Of a DNA stretch of 64,000 bases, positions 1 through 8,760 are shown in pieces. Under the pieces are notes generated by a model, which was given only the letters and a program-made list of their open reading frames with translations, searched no databases and was not told the origin of the DNA. Position 1 is the first letter of the stretch. Each line of letters starts with the position of its first letter. Location: contig NZ_CP102252.1 in NCBI RefSeq assembly GCF_025145645.1, positions 1,426,001-1,490,000 of the forward strand, read 5' to 3'. The translations under genes and the position numbers were made by a program. The stretch is from Alistipes senegalensis JC50. Lineage in GTDB: Bacteria > Bacteroidota > Bacteroidia > Bacteroidales > Rikenellaceae.

Positions 1-1298
1 CGCTGCCCGTCGTCAAGGAGAAGGACGGCAAGACGTTCGACGCCTTCACCGACCCGGAGGTGCGCTACCGCCAGCGGTATCTGGACCTGATCGTCAACCC
101 GCAGGTGAAGGAAACCTTCGTCCGCCGCGCCAAGATCATGGCCACGATGCGCGAATTCTTCAATTCGAAGGGCTATATCGAAGTCGAAACCCCGATCCTG
201 CAACCCATTCCGGGCGGCGCATCGGCGCGTCCGTTCATCACGCACCACAACTCGCTCGACATAGACCTCTACCTGCGCATCGCCACGGAGCTCTACCTCA
301 AAAAGCTGATCGTCGGCGGATTCGACGGCGTGTACGAGTTCGGCAAGAACTTCCGCAACGAGGGCATGGACCGCACGCACAACCCCGAATTCACGTGCAT
401 GGAGATCTACGTGGCCTACAAGGACTACCTCTGGATGATGGAGTTCACCGAGCAGATGCTCGAACGGGTGGCCGTGGCCGTGAACGGCACCACGGAGCTG
501 ACGATCGACGACAAGGCGATCTCGTTCAAGGCCCCGTTCCGCCGCCTGACGATGACCGACGCCATCCGCGAGAAGACCGGCTACGACATCACGGGCCGCA
601 CGGAAGAGGAGCTGCGCGAAGCCTGCAAGCGACTCAACGTCGAGGTGGACGAAACCTACGGCAAAGGCAAGCTGATCGACGCCATCTTCGGACAGTACTG
701 CGAGGAGGAGCTCATCCAGCCCACCTTCATCACGGACTATCCGCGCGAGATGTCGCCGCTGTGCAAGCGCCACCGCTCGAATCCCGACCTGACGGAGCGT
801 TTCGAACTGTTCGTCAACGGCAAGGAGCTCTGCAACGCCTACTCCGAGCTGAACGACCCGATCGACCAGCTGGAGCGTTTCCAGGAGCAGCTGCGACTCT
901 CGGAGAAGGGCGACGACGAAGCCATGTTCATCGACATGGATTTCGTGCGCGCGCTGGAATACGGCATGCCGACCTGCTCGGGAATGGGCATCGGCATCGA
1001 CCGCCTGACGATGTTCATGACCGACCAGACGTCGATCCAGGACGTGCTGTTCTTCCCCCAGATGCGCCCCGAGAAGAAGGTCGTGAGCGATCCCGTGGAG
1101 GCCTACACCGCCATCGGGGTCCCCGAAGAGTGGGTTCCGGTGATTCAGAAGATGGGCTACCTGACAGTCGAGTCGCTGAAAAAACTCGCCCCCGGGAAAT
1201 TCTTCAACGACCTGTGCGGATTCAACAAGAAGAACAAGCTCGGGCTGAAAGCCCCCTCGATCGACGAGGTAAAGAAATGGTGTACTGAGGAGAACTAA
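1..1298 (+). CDS. lysS: Lysyl-tRNA synthetase, class II (5' end outside window)
   Basis: Charges tRNA-Lys with lysine in the cytoplasm. The reading frame is open from the first bases of the window, so the N-terminal anticodon-binding OB fold lies mostly outside; what remains is the class II catalytic core. Motif 2 reads NFRNEGMDRTHNPEF and motif 3 reads GMGIGIDRLTMFM. After motif 3 there is an extra segment of about 70 residues (from about VVSDPVEAY to the end), longer than the E. coli enzyme; such a C-terminal extension is common in Bacteroidota LysRS. The stop is 23 bases before tpiA, so the two may be cotranscribed. An internal GTG at 60 is not the true start, because conserved sequence continues upstream of it. 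Confidence 0.97.
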   Translation, partial: LPVVKEKDGKTFDAFTDPEVRYRQRYLDLIVNPQVKETFVRRAKIMATMREFFNSKGYIEVETPILQPIPGGASARPFITHHNSLDIDLYLRIATELYLKKLIVGGFDGVYEFGKNFRNEGMDRTHNPEFTCMEIYVAYKDYLWMMEFTEQMLERVAVAVNGTTELTIDDKAISFKAPFRRLTMTDAIREKTGYDITGRTEEELREACKRLNVEVDETYGKGKLIDAIFGQYCEEELIQPTFITDYPREMSPLCKRHRSNPDLTERFELFVNGKELCNAYSELNDPIDQLERFQEQLRLSEKGDDEAMFIDMDFVRALEYGMPTCSGMGIGIDRLTMFMTDQTSIQDVLFFPQMRPEKKVVSDPVEAYTAIGVPEEWVPVIQKMGYLTVESLKKLAPGKFFNDLCGFNKKNKLGLKAPSIDEVKKWCTEEN

Positions 1299-1321
1299 TT
1301 CACTATAAAATATTCAGGAAA

Positions 1322-2080
1322 ATGAGAAAGAAAATTGTTGCCGGCAACTGGAAGATGAACACGCTTCCCGCCGAAGGTGTCGAACTAGCCAAAGGCGTCG
1401 TAGCAGGCCGCGGAGAGGTTTGCTCGTGCGTGAACTTCATCGTATGCCCGCCGTTCACCCATCTGTCGATGGTGGCCGAGGCCCTGAAGGGTTCGGACAT
1501 CGCACTCGGCGCACAGGACTGCGCAACGGAGGCCAAAGGCGCCTACACGGGCGAAATCGCCGCGTCGATGATCGCCGCACTGGGCTGCAAGTACGTGATC
1601 CTCGGCCACTCGGAGCGCCGCCAGTATTACGGCGAGACCTCCGCAACGCTCAACAAGAAGATGGCGCAGGCTTATGCCAACGGACTGGTTCCCATCTACT
1701 GCGTAGGCGAGAACCTCGAAGAGCGTGAGGCCGGCAAGCACTTCGACGTGGTGAAAGCCCAGATCGAGGAGGTGGTTTACAACCTCACCGCAGAGCAGTA
1801 CAAGGAGCTGGTGATCGCCTACGAGCCCGTGTGGGCCATCGGCACCGGCAAGACCGCAACGGCCGAGCAGGCACAGGAGATCCACGCCTACATCCGCGAG
1901 GTACTGGCTGCCAAATTCGGCGCCGCAGCCCAGGAGACGGCGATTCTTTACGGCGGTTCGTGCAAGCCTTCGAACGCAGCCGAGATCTTCGCCAAAGAGG
2001 ATGTTGACGGCGGTCTGATCGGCGGCGCAGCCCTCAAAGCCGAGGATTTCCTCGCCATCGGCAAGGGATTCTCGAAGTAA
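1322..2080 (+). CDS. tpiA: Triosephosphate isomerase
   Basis: Interconverts dihydroxyacetone phosphate and glyceraldehyde 3-phosphate in glycolysis. The 252-residue length is normal for this TIM barrel. Visible active-site pieces are NWKMN near residue 10 (catalytic Lys), ILGHSERR (catalytic His), AYEPVWAIGTG (catalytic Glu) and the phosphate-binding C-terminal GLIGGAAL. An AGGAAA stretch just upstream of the ATG may act as a ribosome-binding site. It follows lysS by 23 bases and is closed by a strong hairpin terminator at 2101. Confidence 0.98.
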   Translation: MRKKIVAGNWKMNTLPAEGVELAKGVVAGRGEVCSCVNFIVCPPFTHLSMVAEALKGSDIALGAQDCATEAKGAYTGEIAASMIAALGCKYVILGHSERRQYYGETSATLNKKMAQAYANGLVPIYCVGENLEEREAGKHFDVVKAQIEEVVYNLTAEQYKELVIAYEPVWAIGTGKTATAEQAQEIHAYIREVLAAKFGAAAQETAILYGGSCKPSNAAEIFAKEDVDGGLIGGAALKAEDFLAIGKGFSK

Positions 2081-2100
2081 TCCGCACGCCCTGCAAGGCA

Positions 2101-2131
2101 AATCCCCGATCCTTTTCGGATTGGGGATTTT
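2101..2131 (+). terminator. Rho-independent terminator after tpiA
   Basis: AATCCCC and GGGGATT form the base of a hairpin that continues through GATCC/GGATT (one G-U pair) around a TTTTC loop and runs into T residues. It lies 20 bases after the tpiA stop. Confidence 0.85.
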
Positions 2132-2252
2132 TCATGGCGCCCGTCCCGAAGCGGATGCGGCGAGACAGCCCCACGGTTCCGACGCCGCGCACAGAAAGCC
2201 GACGCCCCGGGCACAGATGTTCAGCCACGGCACCGGAGAACTGCGTTTCCGG

Positions 2253-2284
2253 CTTGTGCATTCGGCCGCAAATCGCTATCTTTG
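2253..2284 (+). promoter_or_regulatory. Bacteroidota-type promoter for the lipoprotein/PepSY pair
   Basis: A -7 element TATCTTTG (2277-2284) matches TAnnTTTG, and CTTG ending at 2256 gives the -33 element with 20 bases between. The predicted start of transcription is about 60 bases upstream of the lipoprotein ATG at 2352. Confidence 0.8.
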
Positions 2285-2351
2285 TATCATAAACCCGCGC
2301 TCGGGCAGACGGTCTCCGGACCCCGGACCTGCCCGGCCGAAAACCGATTCC

Positions 2352-2885
2352 ATGAAAATGAAACACATCTTCATCCTCCTGCTGGCCGCGATCTCCATAA
2401 CGGCCTGCAACCGCACCGCCAACGCCGGCGGCGAAACCCTGACGGTCGATGAACTGCTCGCCGATGCCGATGCCCTGGTGGGCGACACCGTACGTGTGGA
2501 AGGGCTCTGCGTCAGCACCTGCGGCCACGGCAGCACCCACATCACCCTTATGGGCAGCGACACGACGCAAGTGATCGAAGCGCTGGCCGACGAACGCATG
2601 CAGTCGTTCGATCCGCTGATCTCCAACCGCACGGTAGCCGTCGAAGGCGTCGTGGCGGAACAGCGCGTCGAACTGCCGTTCCTCGACGACTGGGAGATGC
2701 GCCTCGATGCCAGCATCGAGGGCGGCAAGGGCAATCCCGAAGCCGTAGCGGTGCTCAAAGGGCAGATCCGCGAACTCCGCGACTCGATCGCCGCCCGCCG
2801 TGCACGCGAAGGCAAGGAGTATTGGAGCATTTACCGCATCGAAACGTTCGCCTGCCATGCAATCGACGACGAAGCCGGGCGCTAA
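2352..2885 (+). CDS. Putative lipoprotein, OB-fold-like
   Basis: A 177-residue exported protein of unknown function. The N-terminus is a lipoprotein signal peptide with the lipid-anchored Cys at about residue 19 (ISITAC). The mature part contains VGDTVRVEG followed by CVSTCGHGS and a beta-rich stretch, which resembles a small OB fold; the Cys pair and CGHG could bind a metal or form a disulfide. The C-terminal third is charged and helical (RELRDSIAARRAREG). The frame is open further upstream to 2121, but the start at 2352 is chosen because it gives the signal peptide and lies downstream of the promoter. It overlaps the next gene by 29 bases, so the two are probably translated together. Confidence 0.75.
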   Translation: MKMKHIFILLLAAISITACNRTANAGGETLTVDELLADADALVGDTVRVEGLCVSTCGHGSTHITLMGSDTTQVIEALADERMQSFDPLISNRTVAVEGVVAEQRVELPFLDDWEMRLDASIEGGKGNPEAVAVLKGQIRELRDSIAARRAREGKEYWSIYRIETFACHAIDDEAGR

Positions 2886-3447
2886 ACGAGGCTCGCAGAT
2901 TCGCCGGTGGGCGCGGATCATCCACCGTGACCTTTCCTACTTTTTCGCAGGCGTGGTGGTGGTTTACGCCGTATCGGGCATCGTGCTGAACCACAAACGC
3001 GACTTCAACAGCAACTATTCGGTCCGCCGCACGGAATTGCAGATGCCGGGCACCTATCCCGCCCCGGCCGAAACCAGCCGAGAGCAGGCCGAAGAGCTGC
3101 TCCGTGCAGCCGATCCCGAAGCGCGCTACGTGAAGCACTACGCCAGCGGCGAACAACGGGTAAAGGTCTTCGTCGCAGGGGGCTCCGTACTCGAAGTGGA
3201 CATGCAGAACGGCCGGGCGGTCTACGAAAAGCTGACCAAAAGGCCCGTCATCAGTTCGATGAACCGTCTGCACTATAACCCCAACCGGTGGTGGACCCGT
3301 TTTTCCGACATTTTCGCCGCATCGCTGCTCGTCATCACGCTCACGGGGCTGGTGATGGTTCCGGGGCGCAACGGACTGCGGGGCCGGGGAGGCATCGAAC
3401 TCGCGGCGGGCATCGCCGTGCCGATCCTCTTCCTGCTCTTCCTGTAA
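2857..3447 (+). CDS. PepSY-associated transmembrane protein
   Basis: A 196-residue inner-membrane protein. It has one membrane segment near residues 25-45 (DLSYFFAGVVVVYAVSGIVL), a periplasmic PepSY-like region of about 100 residues, a second segment (FAASLLVITLTGLVMV) and a hydrophobic C-terminus. IHRDLSYFFAG, LNHKRDFN and the later LHYNPNRWWT are typical of the PepSY-associated TM family found near iron and haem uptake genes in Bacteroidota. The ATG at 2857 is chosen inside a longer open frame because the homology-like part starts after it. It overlaps the preceding lipoprotein gene; the function is unknown, and a role in metal or haem reduction is only an inference from the family. Confidence 0.75.
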   Translation: MQSTTKPGAKRGSQIRRWARIIHRDLSYFFAGVVVVYAVSGIVLNHKRDFNSNYSVRRTELQMPGTYPAPAETSREQAEELLRAADPEARYVKHYASGEQRVKVFVAGGSVLEVDMQNGRAVYEKLTKRPVISSMNRLHYNPNRWWTRFSDIFAASLLVITLTGLVMVPGRNGLRGRGGIELAAGIAVPILFLLFL

Positions 3448-3471
3448 GACACGCCGGGACAAGACACGAAA

Positions 3472-3506
3472 CGGGGCGGTCGTTCGATACGACCGCCCCG
3501 CTGTTT
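3472..3506. terminator. Bidirectional terminator between convergent genes
   Basis: A perfect 11-bp stem, CGGGGCGGTCG (3472-3482) with CGACCGCCCCG (3490-3500), has a 7-base loop and TGTTTT after it on the plus strand. It sits between the PepSY gene (+) and the lipoprotein gene (-). Confidence 0.8.
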
Positions 3507-3521
3507 TCAGGACCGAACCGC

Positions 3522-4571
3522 TTACGCCCCGGCCTGCGTTACTTTCATGCGGAAAAGCTCCTTATTATTCTCTCCCACCAGGATTACATCCAGTTTGCGT
3601 TCTGCGCCGGTGTTCACAGTCTCGGGATAGAGAGTTACATTCCCCATATTATCCCGCTCAGCATAAAGCCAAGGCTCTGCCACGACCTCCGAGGTACCTT
3701 CGGTAACCACTTTTACGAGGAAAGAGCCCTCGCTCTCAGTTCCGAACTCCTGCTTAGCAGCCTGCGTGGCATCTTTAGCAAAGTTCACGGAAAGATTAGT
3801 AGAAAGTTCAGCCCAAGAGTCCATATCGTGAACGGTCAACGACGTTGCCAAAGGCGCATCTTGATTGAGCCAAATCTGAATCGGCTCCGCATTACCTGCC
3901 GAAATCTTCACCAAAGCCCCACTCTGCATCAAGGACTGCGTATTGGGAAGGAAATTCACGATCAGAGCATCGCCATTAACACCCGAACTCTTCTTGAGCG
4001 TACAATAAGTCGGCAATTCCTCTTCATCGGTAATAGGATCGCCCATAAAATCGCAAAATTCGGCGGTCCAAAGGTGCGCATTGGTAGTCACCGTAGTTAC
4101 GGTCACATCCCCGCCCGCTGCAGGAGCCGTAAAAGAATAAGACCCATAGACTGCCTCGAGATCGACCGACAGGGTCGCATCTACCGGCTCGGGGAAGTCC
4201 TGCGTCACGGTGAACTCCACGGGAGTTACCGTTCCGGCCGAAATACGGTATTTGGCCGTACGCTCCTCGGTGGTCAGGTTGCTTGCAGGAGCCACCTTGA
4301 TCTGAGTGGCGCTCTGGACCGTCACCACGCACCACTCGGCTTTCTCCTCGCCTTCGGCCAACACCTGCTCGACCGTGACCGTCGAAGCATCGGTGTCGAG
4401 CGCAATGACCTGCGCCTCGGGAGAGGTCGCCACGAACGTCAGCGCAGCCTGCGCCGGATCGGCCAGCGCGAGTTTGGTCACGACGGGCTGATCGTCGCCG
4501 TCGTCGGAACACCCGGCGAATGTCAACGCAACCAAAGCGAACGCCGGAATCAGAAATTTCATCTTTTTCAT
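3522..4571 (-). CDS. BACON-like surface lipoprotein at the end of the SusCD operon
   Basis: A 349-residue lipoprotein with a signal peptide and lipid-anchored Cys at residue 21 (TFAGCSDDGDD; the acidic run after Cys fits the Bacteroidota surface-export signal). The rest is beta-rich and looks like three Ig-like repeats of about 100 residues, with the ISAGTVTPVEFTVTQ and ISAGNAEPIQIWLNQ patterns typical of BACON and related adhesive domains. It is the last gene of the operon, 24 bases after the metalloprotease gene, so it probably acts on the cell surface as a binding or accessory protein for the same substrate. No catalytic residues were recognised. Confidence 0.75.
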   Translation of the reverse strand: MKKMKFLIPAFALVALTFAGCSDDGDDQPVVTKLALADPAQAALTFVATSPEAQVIALDTDASTVTVEQVLAEGEEKAEWCVVTVQSATQIKVAPASNLTTEERTAKYRISAGTVTPVEFTVTQDFPEPVDATLSVDLEAVYGSYSFTAPAAGGDVTVTTVTTNAHLWTAEFCDFMGDPITDEEELPTYCTLKKSSGVNGDALIVNFLPNTQSLMQSGALVKISAGNAEPIQIWLNQDAPLATSLTVHDMDSWAELSTNLSVNFAKDATQAAKQEFGTESEGSFLVKVVTEGTSEVVAEPWLYAERDNMGNVTLYPETVNTGAERKLDVILVGENNKELFRMKVTQAGA

Positions 4572-4595
4572 AACCTAACGAATATTAAAATTGGA

Positions 4596-7202
4596 CTATA
4601 ATTTTGCATTCTTGAACGCCGATTCGATCTTCAGGATCTGGAATTCGTAGAAATCCCGCGTGCGGGCGTCGCCCGAACCCCGGCGCTGTTTGTAGAGGCT
4701 CAGCACCCGGCGAAGCGTCGCCGCGTAGAGCGGCTGTCCCACCTGCGCCGAAAGCGACGGACCTTTCATGTCGTGACGATAGTAGGAGATCTCCCCGGCC
4801 GAGGCGTGGTCGTGGCGGCATTCGGGATGGTTGCAGACGAACGGAGGCAGCGCCTCGTCGGCCAGCTGCGCCAGCAGGGCGCTTCCGTCGTCGGCCAGTC
4901 CCTTGCCCAGTTGGAGCGCCGTACCCGAAGGGCCTGTCAATCCGCTGTTTTTGAGCAGCGCGGCCACGGCGGCACCTTGCAAATTCATCTCCTCGACAGT
5001 CAGCGAACCGCCCCTGACGGCCGAAGCGAAGACCGTATTGTAGGCGTCGTTCAGATAGGTGTCCACGCGATAGATCCCCTTCTGGCCCGAGCGCTCGCCC
5101 TGATAGATGCTGCCCAGGGTCGCAGGGCTGAAAATCTTGCCGGCGACACCCGAAGCCGCGTTGTCGAGGATCGTGGAGGGCTGGCCCAGTTTGTCCATCA
5201 GCTCCTGGGGCAGCAGCCACGCACGCGCCGTAAGCACCTGATCGACCAGCCATTTCATAGCCTGCTTCTGCCGTTCGGCGGGAATGTAGCTCAGGGCGCG
5301 CAGCGGGCGTCCGTCCTGCACGAGGTCCTTGTACTCCACGCCGCCCAGATAGGGCATCACGTGCATCAGATAACGCGTGTACTGGCCGATCACGGCGGCA
5401 TACATCGACTGGATATTCTTATAATCGCGGTTCTCCTCGGCGAACCAGTCGCAGAGGTTGGCGATCATGTACTTGCAGTTCTCGATACCGTAATTGCCCG
5501 CCTTGATATGGTCGTTGCCCAGGTCCTCCGACTGGTCGGTGGGATCGAGCGTCAGGAAAATCTGCTGTGCGCCGAACTCGTACATGGGGTCGTCGCGCTT
5601 GGCGGCCAGCAGCTCGTTGAGCAACGGCAGCTCCTCTTCGGCGTCGCGCGTCTTCTCGAAGATGCGGTATCCCCAGTTGATGGCGTGGATGTCGTAGACG
5701 CCGACCAAGGGCGGCACCATCCGCACGCCGCGCTCGAAATCGCCGCGCTGGGCGATATAGTTGTTGCGCGCGTAATCCATGATCGAAGGAGTCGTACCGT
5801 ATTTCTGCGTGAACGACGGACTGCGCAGCGAATCCACCGGGAAGGAGTAGCTCGCCCCCATGTTGTGCATCAGTCCCAGCGTGTGGCCCACCTCGTGAGC
5901 GGCCACGTAGCGCAGCGACTCGCACATCACGTCGTCGTCGAAGACCTGCTTGCGCACGCGCGGATCGACGGCTCCCGTCTGGGCGAAACGCCAGTTGTGC
6001 ACCAGCGAAATGACATTGTGGTACCAGATAACGTCGGCCACCAGAATCTCGCCCGTGCGGGGATCGGTGTAGCTCGGGCCCATGGCGTTGGCCACGTCGG
6101 TAACAGCGTAGCGGATGCAGTTGTAGCGGATGTCGTCGGGATCGAACGACGGATCGTCGGGATAGTCGCGGGCCTCCATCACGTTCTTGAAACCGGCGGC
6201 CTCGAAAGCCTTGTTCCAGTCCTCGATGCCCAGCTTCACCACCTCGCGCCACTTGTCGGGGAAAGCGTCGTCAACGTAGAAGACGATTTTGCGCTCGGGC
6301 TCGACCAGTTCGCCGCGGAAGTATTTCTCCCATTCGCCCTCCTTCGGCTCGATGCGCCAGCGGTGGATCATCTCATGCGTCAGCAGCTTGTCCTTCGACG
6401 AGGTGTAGGTGTAATATTTCGAGCTGAAATAACCCACGCGGTTGTCCTGCCAGCGAACCTTCATCGGCTCCTCGGGCAGTTCGAGAATCGACCGCCGCAC
6501 GGTCACCGTGTAGCCGTCCGGCTCGGAGTTGTAATTGAGGATGCTGGTGATTTCGAGGTTCTTTTCGAAGACCTTGACCTCCTTGAGCTTCGATCCGGCG
6601 GCATCGTACGTCGCACTCATCTCGCCCGGAACCAGCGGGCTCTGGCGGATCGGCGTGAGCAGCTTGTCATTCGACACGAAGAACGAGGTCACGTCGATCA
6701 GCAGCGTGTCGTTGCGCGAAGCCTTGATCTTGAAGGTCCGGGTGATGGGGTCCTGCACGTTGCGGCGGAACGACTTCTCGATGGGGTCGTTCGGCGCCAC
6801 GCGCTCCCAGTGGTTGACCTTGTGGAGATAGACGTTGGAGGTATCGGCCGAGAAGCGGATCATGAACGGATCGCCCAGCATCTGCCCGGCCACGAAATTG
6901 GAATTCTGGCTGATCTCCGAAATCCGGTTGGCCAGCAGATAGCTGGCTTTGAGGTTGCGGGGCGTGACGGCCAGCAGCAGTTCGCCCGTCTTCGTCAGAT
7001 AGTAGTCGAACAGGCCGCTGCCTTTCCGGGCGCCCTTGACGGCCTTGTCGAATTTGTCCTCTTTCTTCACGGAGTCCGTCTTCTCGACCTTCGCGGCCTT
7101 CTTTTTCTTACTGGAGAAGGGCCACATCTGCTCCGCGTGCAACGGGCTGCAAGCCAAGAGCACGGCGGTTGCAGCCAGAATCAGTTGTTTATTCATATTC
7201 AT
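4596..7202 (-). CDS. Secreted zinc metalloprotease (DUF5117/DUF5118/met-zincin type)
   Basis: An 868-residue exported peptidase. HEVGHTLGLMH gives the metzincin signature HExxHxxGxxH, with His at about 436, 440 and 446 and Glu437 as the catalytic base. The N-terminal half fits DUF5118 and DUF5117 and the C-terminal half the DUF4953/met-zincin family found in Bacteroidota. The signal peptide ends near residue 23; VLLAC at about 18 could instead be a loose lipobox, so a membrane anchor is possible. A Lys-rich, low-complexity linker follows it. The start at 7202 or 7196 cannot be separated. Placed in a SusC/SusD operon, it suggests that the operon works on protein or peptide. Confidence 0.88.
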   Translation of the reverse strand: MNMNKQLILAATAVLLACSPLHAEQMWPFSSKKKKAAKVEKTDSVKKEDKFDKAVKGARKGSGLFDYYLTKTGELLLAVTPRNLKASYLLANRISEISQNSNFVAGQMLGDPFMIRFSADTSNVYLHKVNHWERVAPNDPIEKSFRRNVQDPITRTFKIKASRNDTLLIDVTSFFVSNDKLLTPIRQSPLVPGEMSATYDAAGSKLKEVKVFEKNLEITSILNYNSEPDGYTVTVRRSILELPEEPMKVRWQDNRVGYFSSKYYTYTSSKDKLLTHEMIHRWRIEPKEGEWEKYFRGELVEPERKIVFYVDDAFPDKWREVVKLGIEDWNKAFEAAGFKNVMEARDYPDDPSFDPDDIRYNCIRYAVTDVANAMGPSYTDPRTGEILVADVIWYHNVISLVHNWRFAQTGAVDPRVRKQVFDDDVMCESLRYVAAHEVGHTLGLMHNMGASYSFPVDSLRSPSFTQKYGTTPSIMDYARNNYIAQRGDFERGVRMVPPLVGVYDIHAINWGYRIFEKTRDAEEELPLLNELLAAKRDDPMYEFGAQQIFLTLDPTDQSEDLGNDHIKAGNYGIENCKYMIANLCDWFAEENRDYKNIQSMYAAVIGQYTRYLMHVMPYLGGVEYKDLVQDGRPLRALSYIPAERQKQAMKWLVDQVLTARAWLLPQELMDKLGQPSTILDNAASGVAGKIFSPATLGSIYQGERSGQKGIYRVDTYLNDAYNTVFASAVRGGSLTVEEMNLQGAAVAALLKNSGLTGPSGTALQLGKGLADDGSALLAQLADEALPPFVCNHPECRHDHASAGEISYYRHDMKGPSLSAQVGQPLYAATLRRVLSLYKQRRGSGDARTRDFYEFQILKIESAFKNAKL

Positions 7203-7217
7203 CGGATGTTGTGTGTG

Positions 7218-8747
7218 TTACAGTTCCTTGAACCACAGCGAACGGATGCGCTGGAATCCCGTCCAATCGGTATTTTCGTCGGCCTGGAGTTCGATCCGGT
7301 CGGCGGTGTCCGCCACCGCATACTTGCGGATGCGGCCGCTGTCCGGAGTGCCCGCCTCGTAGGTGCAGACATAAACGCAATCGCTGTTGCCTTCGGCCAC
7401 GGTGTGGATGTCGCCGTGGATCTGCGTGATCTCCGCGGGCGAGAAATCCAGCAGCTGCACGGGCTTCCGGCCATTGCGGAAATCGTAGCCATAGAGCACG
7501 CCGCCCACCGAGTAAAGCATATAGCCGTGCTGCGAGGTCATGCACCAGTTCGCGGCCTCCGCCACGGGAACCGAAGCGTCGATCTCGTAACGCGCCCCCT
7601 TGCTGGGACCCGACCGCAGGCAGGCGTAGGTGTAGATCCAGTATTTCCCTGCCGGGGCGTCGTGCAGGATCGTAGCCGACTGCCCCGAAAGGAAGCGCGA
7701 ATTGACGGTCGTCACATAATCCAGCCCCGTCCGCCAGGGGAACAGGGCGAGGTCCGATTCGGTGTCGGCGGCGTTCCGCAGGGTTTCGTCGTTGCGCATC
7801 AGGTAGCAGAAACGCTTGTCGTCGTCGTTGTAGAGCATGACGGTGGTGATGGACCCGGCGCCGCTTCCGCCGCTCAGGTTGTAGGCGATCCGGTCGCCGA
7901 TGCGCACGTAGTCGTAGCTCTCGGCATAACGGTTGACCGGATTGCCGAAATAGCCCGTGTTGACCGAAGAAATGCTGTATACGTACGCGTAGCCGTCCAC
8001 CAGAAAGATGCGGAACTTGTCGTCGATCTGGATCATGTCCGAAGCGGCGGTCTCCGTCAGGTACTGCGGATTGGCGAAGTAGTTGCGCATGACGGTATAG
8101 TCGTCCGTTCCGAAAGATTCGCGGTCGTAGAGGAAACTCCCCTCTCCGGTCGAAAGGTAGATGCGCCCGTGCACCAGCGAAGTGTACTCGTTGTTGTCGC
8201 ACCAGATGCGCAGGGGATTGCGGTGGCGGGTGTCGTCCCTGACCACGTCGCGTTGAAGCAGCGTATCGCGGCTGATCGACACCATGTCCACGACGGCGGC
8301 GCCCTCCTCGTCCTCGGCGGCGACCAGCCAGCCGCGCGTATAGGCCGTGCTGACCGAGATCGTGGTGCTGCGGCTGAACATCAGTCCCGTCGCGGGGTCG
8401 GTGATGCGCAGCAGCAGCGAATAGTCGTCGCTGGGCAGGTTCACGGCGTAGTCCAGATCGCGCGTCCGGGCGATCGTGGTGCGCTCGCCCGGATTGCGGA
8501 CCTGACCGACGACCACCCATTCGTATTCGTAACTCCCGGTCAGCCCGGGGTCCTGCGACGCGGTGATGTAGGGGCTGATTTTCAGTTCGTCGATGCCCGA
8601 ACGCAATTTGTATTCCACGCCCTCGAAGCCCCGGGCCCCGATGACGATTTCATTGATCTCGCGGTAATCGTAATTCCCCTTGTCGCCGTAGCAGCCGCCC
8701 AGCAGCAGAAGGAGTGCGGAAACCGCGAACAAACAGCTCTTTTTCAT
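7218..8747 (-). CDS. PKD-like family surface lipoprotein
   Basis: A 509-residue lipoprotein with a lipid-anchored Cys at residue 19 (LLLLLGGCYGDKGNYDY). YGDKGNYDYREINE directly after the Cys is typical of the PKD-like family found as an accessory gene in SusC/SusD operons. The N-terminal 100-150 residues look Ig/PKD-like (GSYEYEWVVVG) and the rest resembles a beta-propeller with repeated W/Y-rich strands. The open frame runs further upstream, but the start at 8747 gives the signal peptide and is 13 bases from the previous stop. Probably a surface binding protein next to the SusCD pore; its ligand is unknown. Confidence 0.8.
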   Translation of the reverse strand: MKKSCLFAVSALLLLLGGCYGDKGNYDYREINEIVIGARGFEGVEYKLRSGIDELKISPYITASQDPGLTGSYEYEWVVVGQVRNPGERTTIARTRDLDYAVNLPSDDYSLLLRITDPATGLMFSRSTTISVSTAYTRGWLVAAEDEEGAAVVDMVSISRDTLLQRDVVRDDTRHRNPLRIWCDNNEYTSLVHGRIYLSTGEGSFLYDRESFGTDDYTVMRNYFANPQYLTETAASDMIQIDDKFRIFLVDGYAYVYSISSVNTGYFGNPVNRYAESYDYVRIGDRIAYNLSGGSGAGSITTVMLYNDDDKRFCYLMRNDETLRNAADTESDLALFPWRTGLDYVTTVNSRFLSGQSATILHDAPAGKYWIYTYACLRSGPSKGARYEIDASVPVAEAANWCMTSQHGYMLYSVGGVLYGYDFRNGRKPVQLLDFSPAEITQIHGDIHTVAEGNSDCVYVCTYEAGTPDSGRIRKYAVADTADRIELQADENTDWTGFQRIRSLWFKEL

Positions 8748-8760
8748 AGGCTCTGAATCA

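Noticed and set aside
4773..8756. A 1327-codon open frame on the plus strand opposite the metalloprotease and PKD-like genes
   Set aside because: No recognisable domain, composition typical of an antisense frame in GC-rich DNA, and it covers two well supported genes.
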